A DNA stretch of 64,000 bases. Source: Sphingomonas sp. 35-24ZXX (GTDB lineage Bacteria > Pseudomonadota > Alphaproteobacteria > Sphingomonadales > Sphingomonadaceae). The stretch covers positions 806,001-870,000 of the forward strand of contig NZ_JROG01000004.1 in assembly GCF_000786215.1 (NCBI RefSeq), read 5' to 3'. The position numbers and the translations under genes are program-made. Below the pieces are notes generated by a model, which worked only from the letters and a program-made list of their open reading frames with translations, did not search any database and was not told the origin of the DNA. Positions 10,346 through 19,742 of the stretch are shown here, in pieces. Numbering within the stretch: position 1 is the first letter of the stretch; each line of letters begins with the position of its first letter.

Positions 10346-10375
10346 AAAAAAGGGGCGTGGCCTGAGCCACACCCC
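10346..10375 (-). terminator. Intrinsic terminator shared by SDR gene and serB
   Basis: GGGGTGTGGC and GCCACGCCCC pair with a 4-base loop (10352-10375); on the minus strand a run of six T follows directly (10346-10351), ideal for ending the SDR transcript. On the plus strand the same hairpin is followed by AATTTT, so it may also stop serB transcription. Confidence 0.8.
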
Positions 10376-10425
10376 CAATTTTGAACGATCTTATAGGCCT
10401 TGGCTCAGCCATCCGACCCCTTGCT

Positions 10426-10453
10426 CGTCATTCCCGCGAACGCGGGGGTGACG
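10426..10453. repeat. Dispersed palindromic repeat, copy 2 (short form)
   Basis: CGTCATTCCCGCG and CGCGGGGGTGACG flank a 2-base centre. The arms match the outer ends of the longer copies at 5805-5877 and 61916-61998, as if the interior had been deleted. It lies in the convergent serB/SDR gap. Confidence 0.75.
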
Positions 10454-10482
10454 GGAAATGGGCCCTTGTTGCGCTGGGCAGA

Positions 10483-11379
10483 TCAGCCCTGCAGCAGGCG
10501 CATGATCGTCATCGCCTGTTCGCTGCCAGACTGGGGAACGGTCTCGCCGGTGCGGTCGGTGATCTTGTCGAAGATGCGTGCAACGCCTTCGGCGGTGCGC
10601 TCGCCCTCGGGAAGGGCCGCGCCCTGGGTCATCGTGACATAGGCGGCGTGGAATGCGCCTGCGCCTGCGCCGATGATCATGTTGGTCGGTGCGTCTTCGG
10701 ACACCAGATAGACAGCGGCGGGGACGACGTTTTCAGGCTTGAACGCGGCGAAGGCTTCAGGCGGGAAGATGTCTTCGGTCATGCGCGTACCGGCTACGGG
10801 AGCCAGCGTGTTGACCTTGATGTTGTTCTTCGCGCCTTCCAGATACAGCGTCTTGGTGAGGCCGGCGAGGCCGAGCTTGGCGGCGCCATAGTTGGCCTGG
10901 CCGAAGTTGCCATAAAGGCCGGTCGACGACGCGGTCATCAGGATGCGGCCATAGTTCTGCTCGCGCATCGTTTCCCACACCGCCTTGGTGCAGTTGGCCG
11001 AGCCCAGCAGGTGGACCTTGACCACCAGATCGAAATCCGAAGGCTCCATCTTGGCGAAGCTCTTGTCGCGCAGGATGCCGGCATTGTTGATCAGAACGTG
11101 CACGCCGCCCCAGGCTTCCTTGGCCTTGGCGACCATTTCGACCATCTGCTCGTATTCGGTGACGTTGCCGCCATTGGCCATGGCTTCGCCGCCAGCAGCC
11201 TTGATCTCTTCGACCACCTTCGCGGCAGCATCCGAGGTGCCGGTGCCGTCACGGGCACCGCCCAGATCGTTGACGACAACCTTGGCGCCGCGCGCGGCAA
11301 GATCGAGCGCATAAGCGCGGCCCAGGCCGCCGCCTGCGCCGGTGACAATGGCAACGCGGTCCTTGAAACTGATGGTCAT
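10483..11379 (-). CDS. SDR dehydrogenase, (3R)-hydroxyacyl-CoA dehydrogenase type
   Basis: A 298-residue classical short-chain dehydrogenase. It has the NAD-binding TGAGGGLGRAYAL motif, NNAGILRD, and the Ser-Tyr-Lys triad (TASSTGLYGNFGQ then ANYGAAKLG). The VVNDLGGARDGTG segment and the C-terminal extension of about 45 residues are typical of the dehydrogenase domain of multifunctional enzyme type 2, which oxidises (3R)-hydroxyacyl-CoA in beta-oxidation. The start at 11379 (MTISFKDRVAIV) has a GAGAGG sequence 8-9 bases upstream. It is monocistronic with its own terminator. The substrate is inferred from family resemblance only. Confidence 0.88.
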   Translation of the reverse strand: MTISFKDRVAIVTGAGGGLGRAYALDLAARGAKVVVNDLGGARDGTGTSDAAAKVVEEIKAAGGEAMANGGNVTEYEQMVEMVAKAKEAWGGVHVLINNAGILRDKSFAKMEPSDFDLVVKVHLLGSANCTKAVWETMREQNYGRILMTASSTGLYGNFGQANYGAAKLGLAGLTKTLYLEGAKNNIKVNTLAPVAGTRMTEDIFPPEAFAAFKPENVVPAAVYLVSEDAPTNMIIGAGAGAFHAAYVTMTQGAALPEGERTAEGVARIFDKITDRTGETVPQSGSEQAMTIMRLLQG

Positions 11380-11461
11380 GGCAAGCATCCTCTCGGGCAT
11401 GGTTTACACAGGCGCGCGACAAATCCGCGCGGAATGGCGCGGGTTTTAGCCATGTTGCGGC

Positions 11462-11479
11462 GCTTGGCAAGCGCCAAGC
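11462..11479 (-). terminator. Hairpin downstream of phoB
   Basis: GCTTGGC-AAGC-GCCAAGC is a perfect 7-bp stem about 63 bases past the phoB stop. There is no U tract; it may be a weak 3' stabilising hairpin at the end of the pho-pst transcript. Confidence 0.35.
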
Positions 11480-11541
11480 TGCGCCCCGACAACCGCAGGC
11501 CCGATTGACGTTCGCGTAAAGCGGCGCTGACGTTACGGCGA

Positions 11542-12237
11542 TCAGGCCAGTTCGCTGTCCAGCGCATAGCCGGCTGAGCGCACCGTGCGGATGATATCGG
11601 GCTGGCCATGCGCGTTCAGCGCCTTGCGCAGCCGCCGGATATGCACGTCGACGGTGCGAATCTCGATGTCGCTGTCATGCCCCCAGACGCTGTCGAGCAG
11701 CCGCTCGCGCGAGAACACCCAGCCGGGGTGCTCGAGGAAATGGCGCAGCAGGCGGAACTCAGTGGGGCCCAGCGGAATGGTCTGCCCGGCGCGCTTCACC
11801 TTGTAGCCGACCGTGTCCATCTCGATGTCGGCAAAGCTCAGGGCCTCGCCCGCCAGCGCCGGGCGCACGCGGCGCAGCACCGCGTTGACCCGGGCGATCA
11901 GCTCGCGGGGGGAGAAGGGCTTGGTGACATAATCGTCCGCGCCGATGTCCAGACCGCGCACCCGGTCTTCCTCTTCGCCGCGCGCCGACATCATGATGAT
12001 CGGGATGTTCGAGGTGTCGTTGTCGCGGCGCAGGCGGCGGCAGACCTCGATGCCCGACAGATTCTCGATCATCCAGTCGAGCAGCACGATATCGGGCCGC
12101 TCCTCGCGCGCGATCAGCATCGCCTCTTCGCCATCGGGCGTGTGGCTGACACGAAAGCCCTGTTTGTCGAAGTGCCAGGACACCAGCTCGGACAGAGCCA
12201 TGTCGTCTTCAACCAGCAGCAGATGAGGAGTCGTCAT
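11542..12237 (-). CDS. phoB: Phosphate regulon response regulator
   Basis: A 231-residue OmpR-type response regulator. The receiver domain (residues 1-120) shows the acidic pocket EDD at 10-12, the phospho-acceptor D54 in IVLLDWM and the conserved Lys in VTKPFSP. The winged-helix DNA-binding domain (about 135-228) includes GPTEFRLLRHFLEHPG and RTVDVHIRRLRKAL. Phosphorylated by PhoR, it would bind the Pho boxes upstream of pstS at 17746-17778. It is the last gene of the phoR-pst-phoU-phoB run. Confidence 0.96.
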   Translation of the reverse strand: MTTPHLLLVEDDMALSELVSWHFDKQGFRVSHTPDGEEAMLIAREERPDIVLLDWMIENLSGIEVCRRLRRDNDTSNIPIIMMSARGEEEDRVRGLDIGADDYVTKPFSPRELIARVNAVLRRVRPALAGEALSFADIEMDTVGYKVKRAGQTIPLGPTEFRLLRHFLEHPGWVFSRERLLDSVWGHDSDIEIRTVDVHIRRLRKALNAHGQPDIIRTVRSAGYALDSELA

Positions 12238-12269
12238 CGTATATGTGCTTTCCGTGTCAAAAGTCCCGA

Positions 12270-12980
12270 TCAGTCGATGCCGGGCGCCAGCGTATCGTCG
12301 CCGCGCTCTCGCTCGTTCATCGACTGCCCGGTGACTGCGAAATAAACCATTTCAGAAACATTGGTGGCGTGGTCGCCGATCCGCTCGAGGTTCTTGGCGA
12401 TGAACAGCAGGTGCGTGCCCGCGCCGACATGCTCGGGGTTCGAGATCATGTGCGCGATCAGCGCGCGGAAGATGCTGTTGTAGAAATCGTCGACCGTCTT
12501 GTCCTGCGCGCAGACCGCGACCGCGAGATCGGCGTCGCGCCGCGCAAAGGCGGTGAACGCATCGTCGACCAGCTGGCGGGTTGCATCGGCCATGGCGGGC
12601 AGCAGCCGCGCGGCATCGATATGCTGCGCCGGATCGATCAGCGCGACGCGCTTGGCAATATTCTTGGCATAATCGCCGATGCGCTCGACCACGCCCGAGA
12701 TCTTCAGCGCGGCGACCAGTTCGCGCAGATCGTCGGCCATTGGCGCGCGCAACGCGATCGTCTGGATCACCATCCGGTCGATCTGCTCTTCCAGCGCGTC
12801 GATCCGCTTGTCGCCCTCGACCACCGTGCGCGCCAGATCGAGATCGTGGTTCGTCAGCGCGGTCATCGCGCCTTCGACCGCCTTTTCCGCGCGGCCGCCG
12901 ATTTCGGCAATCAGGCCGCGCAGCGTGGCAAGATCGCCGTCAAACGCCTTTAGGGTGTGTTCGTTTTGGCTGTGGTTCAT
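12270..12980 (-). CDS. phoU: Phosphate signalling complex protein PhoU
   Basis: A 236-residue all-helical protein with two PhoU repeats; metal-binding style motifs (ALKISGVVERIGDYAKNIA and LLFIAKNLERIGDHATNVSEM) are present in the second halves of each repeat. PhoU links the state of the Pst transporter to the kinase PhoR and restrains the regulon when phosphate is plentiful. The start at 12980 (MNHSQNEHTL) is chosen; a longer frame is unlike the family. It lies 90 bases downstream of pstB and 32 bases upstream of phoB. Confidence 0.95.
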   Translation of the reverse strand: MNHSQNEHTLKAFDGDLATLRGLIAEIGGRAEKAVEGAMTALTNHDLDLARTVVEGDKRIDALEEQIDRMVIQTIALRAPMADDLRELVAALKISGVVERIGDYAKNIAKRVALIDPAQHIDAARLLPAMADATRQLVDDAFTAFARRDADLAVAVCAQDKTVDDFYNSIFRALIAHMISNPEHVGAGTHLLFIAKNLERIGDHATNVSEMVYFAVTGQSMNERERGDDTLAPGID

Positions 12981-13070
12981 CAAATTTTCCAGTTCATCGC
13001 GGGCCCGGGGGCGGAAGGGAGGGCAGACTGTCCCATGCACCGCCTGTCCGGTCGCTTAAGCATGTGGGGC

Positions 13071-13874
13071 TTAGCCGTAACGGCCAGTAATATAGTCGCG
13101 GGTCCGTTCTTCACGCGGGTTGGTGAAGATATCGGAGGTGTCGCCATATTCTACCATGGTTCCCAGGTGGAAGAACGCGGTCTTTTGCGAAACGCGCGCC
13201 GCCTGTTGCATGTTGTGCGTCACGATGACGATCGCATAACGGCCGCGCAGTTCGTGGATGAGCTCCTCGATCTTGGCGGTGGCGATCGGGTCGAGCGCCG
13301 AGCAGGGCTCGTCCATCAGGATGACTTCTGGGTCGACCGCGATCGCGCGCGCAATGCACAGGCGCTGCTGCTGGCCGCCCGAAAGCGCGGTGCCGCTGTC
13401 GGACAGCCGGTCCTTGACCTCGCTCCACAGGCCTGCGCGCACCAGCGAGTTCTCGACGATCTGGTCGAGCTCTGCCTTGTTGGGGGCCAGGCCGTGGATC
13501 CGCGCACCATAGGCGACATTGTCGTAGATCGACTTGGGGAAGGGGTTGGGCTTCTGGAACACCATGCCGACGCGCGCGCGCAGCTGCACGACATCCATCT
13601 TGGCGGAATAGATGTTCTCGCCATCGAGCGTGATGTCGCCTTCCACCCGCGCAATCGGGATGGTGTCGTTCATCCGGTTGAGCGTGCGCAGGAAGGTCGA
13701 CTTGCCGCAGCCCGAAGGGCCGATGAAGGCAACGACATTGTCCATGTCGATGTCGATCGAGACACCCTTGATGGCCTGCTTGTCGCCATAGAAGACCTTG
13801 ACGTCGCGCGCCGACATCTTGGGTTTGGTGGTCGTGGTGGTGGCCGTATTGTCGAGCATGGATCGGGTTACCAT
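13071..13874 (-). CDS. pstB: Phosphate ABC transporter ATP-binding protein
   Basis: A 267-residue ABC ATPase with Walker [11 protein letters not shown]-loop ([11 protein letters not shown]), signature [14 protein letters not shown], Walker [14 protein letters not shown] and switch His ([12 protein letters not shown]). The pattern [19 protein letters not shown] is specific to PstB. The start at 13874 overlaps the pstA stop by 7 bases; a second ATG at 13859 (MLDNT) is a possible alternative. It energises phosphate uptake through PstC/PstA. Confidence 0.96.
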   Translation of the reverse strand: MVTRSMLDNTATTTTTKPKMSARDVKVFYGDKQAIKGVSIDIDMDNVVAFIGPSGCGKSTFLRTLNRMNDTIPIARVEGDITLDGENIYSAKMDVVQLRARVGMVFQKPNPFPKSIYDNVAYGARIHGLAPNKAELDQIVENSLVRAGLWSEVKDRLSDSGTALSGGQQQRLCIARAIAVDPEVILMDEPCSALDPIATAKIEELIHELRGRYAIVIVTHNMQQAARVSQKTAFFHLGTMVEYGDTSDIFTNPREERTRDYITGRYG

Positions 13875-15169
13875 CGCGTTTCAAAGCGGTTGCGCAGATA
13901 GACGGCAATCGCGTTCATGGTGAGCAGGAAGACGAGCAGGACGATGATCGCAGCGGATGTCTTTTCGACAAAACCGCGGTTGACCTCGTCCGACCATAGG
14001 AAGATCTGCACCGGCAGCACCGTGGCAGGGTCGGTCAGGCCATCGGGCGGGGTTGTGGTGAAGGCGCGCATTCCGATCATCAGCAGCGGCGCGGTTTCGC
14101 CCAGCGCGCGTGCCATGCCGATGATCGTGCCAGTCATGATCCCGGGGATGGCGAGCGGCAGGACGTGGTGGAAGACCACCTGCACCGGACTGGCACCCAC
14201 GCCCATTGCGGCCTCGCGGATCGAAGGCGGCACCGCCTTGATCGCATTGCGCGCGGCGATCACGATCACCGGCATCGTCATCAGCGCCAGGGTCAGACCG
14301 CCGACGATCGCTGCCGAGCGTGGCATCGAGAAGAACTGCAGGAACACCGCCAGCCCCAGCAGGCCGAAGATGATCGAGGGAACGGCGGCCAGATTGTTGA
14401 TCGAGACCTCGATCAGATCGGTCAGCCGGTTCTTGGACGCATATTCTTCGAGATACACGGCTGCAAGCACGCCGACCGGAAAGGCGAGGAACAGGGTGAC
14501 GACCATGGTGATCAGCGATCCCTTGAGCGCGCCCCAAATGCCGACCTGCGCCGGATCGGTGCCATCCGAGCCCGTGAGGAAGCGCCAGTTGAAGCTCTGC
14601 CGCACTTCGCCCGCCTTGGTGAGCGCAGCATAATCCGCCTCTGCCTCCGGGGTCGATGTGTCCTTGGCCGCGCGATCGATATCGCTGGAGGTCGGCAGCC
14701 AGAACTTGGTCTTGCTCATCACCAGATTGGGGTTCTCGGCCAGCTGGTCGCGCAGCGCGGTCCAGGCGGTGCTGGCGAAATAGCGGGCGCCATCCTCGCC
14801 ATATTGGGCCTGGACGGCGTTGTCGAAGATCCGCCGCACGTCGATCGACGCCATGGTCGCGGCGAGCCGCGGCTGGGTCAGCTGATCGGGCGAGATGCTG
14901 CCCGTCGCGGTGGGCAGGTCGACGGTCAGCGTCGCTTCGGTGCTGATGAAGCCCTTGGCGCCATTGCCGACCATGACCACCAGCAGGAAGGCGAGGAACA
15001 GCGACGACAGCGCGACTGCCGCCAGCCCCATCCACTTGAAGCGCCGCTCTGCCGCATAGCGCCGGGCGATGCGCTTCTGCATGGCATCGCCCATCCAGTC
15101 GGTCTTGCGCCGGCCGGTGGTGTTGGCGGCGGCTTGGTTGTCTGCGGACATGCTGGTGGCCTCAGTCAT
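13868..15169 (-). CDS. pstA: Phosphate ABC transporter permease PstA
   Basis: A 433-residue inner-membrane permease. A cytoplasmic N-terminus and one TM helix (about 48-70) precede a large region of about 150 residues (the DUF3333-like insert of alphaproteobacterial PstA), then the five-helix BPD_transp_1 domain with the EAA-type loop ([21 protein letters not shown]). It is much longer than E. coli PstA because of the insert. It overlaps pstC upstream by 8 bases and pstB downstream by 7, so it is translationally coupled on both sides. Confidence 0.94.
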   Translation of the reverse strand: MTEATSMSADNQAAANTTGRRKTDWMGDAMQKRIARRYAAERRFKWMGLAAVALSSLFLAFLLVVMVGNGAKGFISTEATLTVDLPTATGSISPDQLTQPRLAATMASIDVRRIFDNAVQAQYGEDGARYFASTAWTALRDQLAENPNLVMSKTKFWLPTSSDIDRAAKDTSTPEAEADYAALTKAGEVRQSFNWRFLTGSDGTDPAQVGIWGALKGSLITMVVTLFLAFPVGVLAAVYLEEYASKNRLTDLIEVSINNLAAVPSIIFGLLGLAVFLQFFSMPRSAAIVGGLTLALMTMPVIVIAARNAIKAVPPSIREAAMGVGASPVQVVFHHVLPLAIPGIMTGTIIGMARALGETAPLLMIGMRAFTTTPPDGLTDPATVLPVQIFLWSDEVNRGFVEKTSAAIIVLLVFLLTMNAIAVYLRNRFETRW

Positions 15170-16538
15170 AGGCTTCCCGATACTTTTTGACGATCTGGAG
15201 CGCGACGATGTTGAGCAACAGCGTCACGATGAAGAGCGTGAGGCCCAGGGCAAATGCCGCCAGCGTCATCGGGCTGTTGAAATCGGTATCGCCGGTCAGC
15301 AGCTGCACGATCTGGGTGGTCACGGTGGTGACACTGGCAAACGGGTTGGCGGTGAGATTGGCGGCAAGACCAGCGGCCATCACCACGATCATCGTCTCGC
15401 CGATCGCGCGGCTGACGGCTAGCAGCACGCCGCCGACCACGCCGGGGAGCGCGGCGGGGATCAGCACCTGCTTGATCGTCTCGCTCTTGGTCGCGCCCAT
15501 CGCCAGCGATCCGTCGCGCATGCTGCCGGGGACAGCAGCGATGCTGTCATCGGCCATCGACGACACGAACGGGATGATCATCACGCCCATCACAAGCCCT
15601 GCGGCCAGCGCCGATTCGGACGAGGCATCGGTAATGCCGATCATCACCGCAAAGCTGCGCAGCGCGGGCGCCACGGTCAGCGCGGCGAAATAGCCATAGA
15701 CCACGGTCGGGACGCCAGCGAGGATCTCGAGGATCGGCTTCATCCACTTGCGCACCGTGGGGCTGGCATATTGGGTGAGGTAGATCGCGCTCATCAGGCC
15801 GAGCGGGATCGCCACCAGCATCGCGATGATTGCACCGATGAACACCGTGCCCCAGAACAGGGGCACAGCGCCAAAGCCGGTGGCCCGGCCATCGACGACC
15901 TTGTCCGACGGGTTCCATTGCAGCCCGAACAGGAATTCGAACGGCGAAACCAGACTGAAGAAGCGCACGGTCTCGAAGATCAGCGAGGCGACGATGCCGA
16001 GCGTCGCCAGGATCGCGATCAGCGAGGCAAGCAGCAGGCCCAGCATCACCGTGCGTTCGACCTGGGTGCGGGCGCGGAAGTCCGGGCGGATGCGGGTGAA
16101 GGCATAGGCGCCACCGGCAAAGCACAGCAGGAAGGCCGCCAGCGCGCCGATCATCGCATAGTTGCGGTCGGCATCGGCATAGAGCGGTGCCAGTTCGCGC
16201 GCGGCATCGTTGAACACCTTGACGTCCGGGTTGCGCGACAGCGAGCGTGCCTCGGACAGGATCGCCGCGCGCTCGAACGCGTCGGTCGGCAGCTGCGCGG
16301 CCAGCGGGCTTTCGAGAACCGCATAGCTGCCCAGCGCTGGTGCGATGGTGCTCCAGGCCAGCAGGAACAGGACAGCGGGGACGACAGCCCACATCGCGGC
16401 ATACCAGCCATGATAGCTGGGCAGCGAATGGACGCTGGCGGCGCCCTGCTGGATGAAGCGTCCGGCGCGTGCGCGCGCGAACACCCAGGTGATCAGGCCC
16501 AGGCCGGCGATCAGGAACAGGATGGCAGTACTGGTCAT
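15162..16538 (-). CDS. pstC: Phosphate ABC transporter permease PstC
   Basis: A 458-residue permease. TM helices at about residues 5-22 and 45-70 frame an N-terminal extension, a further helix lies at about 130-150, and a BPD_transp_1 domain fills the C-terminal half with the EAA loop (RDGSLAMGATKSETIKQVLIPA). As with PstA, the N-terminal half is the alphaproteobacterial extra domain. It starts 7 bases after the pstS stop and overlaps the pstA start. It forms the phosphate channel with PstA. Confidence 0.94.
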   Translation of the reverse strand: MTSTAILFLIAGLGLITWVFARARAGRFIQQGAASVHSLPSYHGWYAAMWAVVPAVLFLLAWSTIAPALGSYAVLESPLAAQLPTDAFERAAILSEARSLSRNPDVKVFNDAARELAPLYADADRNYAMIGALAAFLLCFAGGAYAFTRIRPDFRARTQVERTVMLGLLLASLIAILATLGIVASLIFETVRFFSLVSPFEFLFGLQWNPSDKVVDGRATGFGAVPLFWGTVFIGAIIAMLVAIPLGLMSAIYLTQYASPTVRKWMKPILEILAGVPTVVYGYFAALTVAPALRSFAVMIGITDASSESALAAGLVMGVMIIPFVSSMADDSIAAVPGSMRDGSLAMGATKSETIKQVLIPAALPGVVGGVLLAVSRAIGETMIVVMAAGLAANLTANPFASVTTVTTQIVQLLTGDTDFNSPMTLAAFALGLTLFIVTLLLNIVALQIVKKYREAYD

Positions 16539-16545
16539 GATGGCC

Positions 16546-17598
16546 CTATTTCAGCTCGGCAACGTCAAGCGCGGTCAGCGACTGGATGCGCGCCTGCATC
16601 TGGGTGCGCACCCGGTCGGGTGCGGCGATGAGGCCAATGCGGCTGAGATAGCCGTCGGTTTCGCCGCCGCGCAGGAATTCCGCCACGAATTCGCGCAGGC
16701 CCGGAATGACATCGACGTGCTTTTTCTTCACGTAGATGTAGAGCGTGCGGGCGCCAGGATATTCGCCGCTTTCGATCGTGGCATAGCTGGGCTCGACGCC
16801 GCCGATCGGCACGCCGCGTACGGTATCGGCATTGTCGGCGAGATAGCTGTAGCTGAAGATGCCCACCGCATCGGGATTGGTCGAAAGCTTCTGGACGATC
16901 AGGTTATCGTTCTCGCCGGTGTCGGTATAGGCCTGGTCGGTCCTAACCGAATGGCAGATTTCCTCGAACTTTTCCTTGTCGGTGTCGGACAATGCCTTCA
17001 CCGCGGGATCGGCCTTGCAGCCCTTTTCCATGATGATCTCTTCCAGCGCGTCGCGCGTGCCGGATGTGGCGGGCGGGCCGAAGATGTTGATCCGGGTGTC
17101 GGGCAGCGCAGGGTTGATGTCCGGCCAGCGCATCGCCTTGTTGGGCCCCTTGCCGAACGGCTGGGCCGCGAGCGCGGTGTAGAATTCTTCCACCGTCAGC
17201 GAAATCTTGGGGCCGTTCTTGGACTGGGCGAGCGCAATGCCGTCGAAACCGATGACAATCTCGATCACGCCATCGACGCCATTGGCCTTGCAGCGTTCGA
17301 ATTCGCTTTTCTTCATCCGGCGCGATGCGTTGACGATATCGGGGGTGTTCGCGCCCACGCCGGCGCAAAACAGTTCCACGCCGCCGCCGGTGCCGGTCGA
17401 TTCGAGAATGGGCGAGCGACGCTCGGGGTCGAAGTTGACGAACTCCTCGGCCACCTTCTTGGCGAACGGGAACACGGTCGACGAGCCGACAATGCGGATC
17501 TCGCTGCGGCTGCTGCCTTCGTTCGTCGAGGCAGGGTCCTGGCATCCGGCCAGCACCAAGGCTGGAAGGCAGGCAAAGACGAGCTTCCTGATCAACAC
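16546..17598 (-). CDS. pstS: Phosphate-binding lipoprotein of the Pst transporter
   Basis: A 350-residue PstS-type substrate-binding protein with a lipoprotein signal (LPALVLAGC; lipid-carrying Cys at about residue 19). The binding pocket motifs IVGSSTVFPF, STGTGGGVELFCAG and GPPATSGTRDALEE are visible. The GTG start at 17598 is chosen because AGAGGGG (17604-17610) lies 5 bases upstream and the resulting signal peptide is compact; longer frames add residues before the signal. Three Pho boxes lie about 150-180 bases upstream. It delivers phosphate to PstC/PstA. Confidence 0.94.
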   Translation of the reverse strand: MLIRKLVFACLPALVLAGCQDPASTNEGSSRSEIRIVGSSTVFPFAKKVAEEFVNFDPERRSPILESTGTGGGVELFCAGVGANTPDIVNASRRMKKSEFERCKANGVDGVIEIVIGFDGIALAQSKNGPKISLTVEEFYTALAAQPFGKGPNKAMRWPDINPALPDTRINIFGPPATSGTRDALEEIIMEKGCKADPAVKALSDTDKEKFEEICHSVRTDQAYTDTGENDNLIVQKLSTNPDAVGIFSYSYLADNADTVRGVPIGGVEPSYATIESGEYPGARTLYIYVKKKHVDVIPGLREFVAEFLRGGETDGYLSRIGLIAAPDRVRTQMQARIQSLTALDVAELK

Positions 17599-17745
17599 TG
17601 CTACCCCTCTCTGGGCAAAAATTGCCACGATGCTTCCGGCCATGGCTGGCGATGGCTCCGGGCAGGGCAGAATCGCGCGACGCGGTGCATGTCCCTTGAT
17701 CGGCCCCCTCAGGTCTGAGCCGTTAGGCAGGGGGGGTTGCCCGAA

Positions 17746-17778
17746 GATGACAAATGGATGACCTTTTTATGACACCGC
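17746..17778 (-). promoter_or_regulatory. Triple Pho box upstream of pstS
   Basis: On the minus strand three units GTGTCAT, AGGTCAT and TTGTCAT occur with exact 11-base phasing (plus-strand ATGAC at 17747, 17758 and 17769), each followed by an AT-rich or CCAT spacer. This matches the consensus of PhoB binding sites (CTGTCAT with 11-bp period). The sites lie between phoR and pstS and point at pstS, so the pst-phoU-phoB part should be induced on phosphate starvation, separately from phoR. Confidence 0.85.
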
Positions 17779-17804
17779 CCCCGGTAGGGAGAGTGATTGC
17801 ACGC

Positions 17805-19103
17805 TCAAGCCGGGATGGCGGGCTCGCTTGAGGTGCTGCCGGTATCGGCCTGGGGCGCGCGCGGATCGGCGGGCAGGGTGATCGTGATGGTGGTGCCGCG
17901 CTGGACGACACTGTCGATTTCCAGCCGCCCACGATGGCGCTCGACGATATGCTTCACGATCGACAGGCCCAGCCCGGTGCCGCCGATCGCGCGGCTGCGG
18001 CTCGAATCGACACGATAGAAACGCTCTGTCAAGCGGGGCAGATGCTCGGGCGCGATGCCTTCGCCGCAATCGCTGACCGAAAGCCGCACCAGCGCCGCAT
18101 TGCGCGAGGTGCGCAGCCGCATCGTCACTGGCGTCCCCGGCTGGCCGTATTTCATGCTGTTCGACACCAGATTGTGCAGCAGTTGCGACAGCTGGGCGCG
18201 ATCACCGCGCAGCGGCGGCAGATCGGGGCCGATATCCACCACGATGTCCGCCCCGCGATCGGGCTGGCTGTGCCGCAGCACCGTCTGCACCTCGCGCATC
18301 AGGTCGGGCAGGTCGATCGGCGTATCGGGGACGCGGAACTTCTCCGCCTCGATTCGCGACAGCGAGATAAGATCGTCGATCAGCTTCTGCATCCGGTTGG
18401 CTTCACGGAACATGACATTGAGGAAACGCGCCCGCGTTTCGGGATCCTCGCCGGCTTCCTTGTCTTCCAGCGTCTCGATGAAGCCCTTGATCGAGGCGAG
18501 CGGCGTGCGCAGTTCGTGGCTGGCATTGGCGACGAAATCGGTGCGCATCCGCTCGACGGCATAGACGCCCGATCGGTCCCACAGGTGCAGGATGCGCTCA
18601 CCGCCGGGCATGTCGCGCACCAGCATCTCCCAGCGCTGATCGCGGCTGCCGATGCCGACCAGCTGGATAGGGCCCTCGTTGGTCTGCAGGCTTTCGGCCA
18701 GCAGATCGGCCGCGGCGGGGTGACGGATGACGAGGCGGATATCCTCGCCGACGCAATATTCGCCCAGCAGCTTGCGCGCGGCGCTGTTGGCGCGGCGCAC
18801 CGTGGTACCGGTCAGCACCAGCACCGGATCGGCCAGCCCGTCGATGAAGCTGGTGAAATCGCGATGCTGGCTGATCGGCTTGACTTCGGGCTCGCGGATC
18901 GGGGCTGCGGCTTGCGGATTGTGCTTGGCCGGGCTCGACAGATCCGCCATCGCGACGATCGCGACAAGCCCCGCGGCAAAGCAGATCATCGCCTGCTCAA
19001 TGCCGTTGCTGCCGAACTGGCTGATCGCCACCCCCGCGCCGAGCAACGCCGTCGCGAGAAGAAATCGACCGCCATTCAGGCCCGTATCGCTGGCGTCTCC
19101 CAT
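17805..19103 (-). CDS. phoR: Phosphate regulon sensor histidine kinase
   Basis: A 432-residue kinase. Two hydrophobic helices near the N-terminus (about 14-33 and 38-55) are followed by a PAS-like domain (FIDGLADPVLVLTGTTVRRAN), the HisKA domain with the phospho-accepting His in FVANASHELRTPLASIKGF and the HATPase_c domain (N box HNLVSNSMKYG, G boxes DCGEGI and GGTGLGLSIVK). ATG at 19103 is used; ATG at 19142 is possible. The Pho boxes lie in the phoR-pstS gap, so phoR has a separate promoter upstream. Confidence 0.94.
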   Translation of the reverse strand: MGDASDTGLNGGRFLLATALLGAGVAISQFGSNGIEQAMICFAAGLVAIVAMADLSSPAKHNPQAAAPIREPEVKPISQHRDFTSFIDGLADPVLVLTGTTVRRANSAARKLLGEYCVGEDIRLVIRHPAAADLLAESLQTNEGPIQLVGIGSRDQRWEMLVRDMPGGERILHLWDRSGVYAVERMRTDFVANASHELRTPLASIKGFIETLEDKEAGEDPETRARFLNVMFREANRMQKLIDDLISLSRIEAEKFRVPDTPIDLPDLMREVQTVLRHSQPDRGADIVVDIGPDLPPLRGDRAQLSQLLHNLVSNSMKYGQPGTPVTMRLRTSRNAALVRLSVSDCGEGIAPEHLPRLTERFYRVDSSRSRAIGGTGLGLSIVKHIVERHRGRLEIDSVVQRGTTITITLPADPRAPQADTGSTSSEPAIPA

Positions 19104-19292
19104 GGAAGCAGGCCTATACCAGCGTTGCAGGGGCCGCGCCATTGATGATCCGGCCTAACGTTCAATTTACCCTTGGCGGGCACCCTGTCCCGCAGAAGGA
19201 CAAGCGATCAAATGGCTTGCCTTGAAGGGGTGAAGCCTCTTTAGTTCCGCGCGAAGGTGTCTGCACGGACAGGACACGAAGAGAGTACAGGC

Positions 19293-19721
19293 ATGAGCGG
19301 TCAAGACGGCAAGGCGGATCAGCACGGGCAGGACGGCCCAGCGCCGGAAGAATCACGCGGTGGTGCGACGCGGCGGACGCTTCTGATCGGTGCGGTGGCG
19401 ACATCTGCCGTGGTCAGCATCCGCCCTGCGCTGGCCCAGACCGCAGGATCGGTGCTCAACTGCCAGATCCCCGTGCCGGAGCGCGGCAAGGGCATGTTCA
19501 TCGACCCCGCCGGCAAGCTCGTTTCCCCCGATACCCCCGGCGCCTTTCCGCCGTCACCGCGCGATTTCACCGGAGAAGAGGTGCGCCAGGCGCTGCAGGG
19601 TCGCAATCTGCCCGGAACCACCCGCGAACAGTCGCAGGCCTATCTCAATTACATCCGCAAGCTGCAGAACGGGCAGAGCGGCTTTACCTGCTATGCCTCG
19701 CTGCAGATGCCGCGCCGCTGA
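19293..19721 (+). CDS. Tat-signal protein of the HPr-rel-A type cluster
   Basis: A 142-residue protein of unknown function. A polar N-terminus rich in Asp, Gln and Gly is followed by a twin-arginine-like signal (TRRTLLIG, RR at 27-28), a hydrophobic stretch and an Ala-Leu-Ala cleavage site near residue 48. The mature part of about 94 residues has just two cysteines (C57 and C133), which could form a disulfide, and ends MPRR. It contains FTGEEVRQALQGRNLPGTTREQS in its centre, split over two lines of helix. It is first in a run with the PqqD-like, HprK-like and nucleotidyltransferase genes and could be their substrate; that is inference. AGAGAG lies about 8 bases before the start. Confidence 0.75.
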   Translation: MSGQDGKADQHGQDGPAPEESRGGATRRTLLIGAVATSAVVSIRPALAQTAGSVLNCQIPVPERGKGMFIDPAGKLVSPDTPGAFPPSPRDFTGEEVRQALQGRNLPGTTREQSQAYLNYIRKLQNGQSGFTCYASLQMPRR

Positions 19722-19742
19722 GCCGCGGGGGCACAGCCGTTG

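Noticed and set aside
16546-17643. Longer start for pstS at 17643
   Set aside because: It would put about 15 residues before the lipoprotein signal; the GTG at 17598 has the correctly spaced AGAGGGG.
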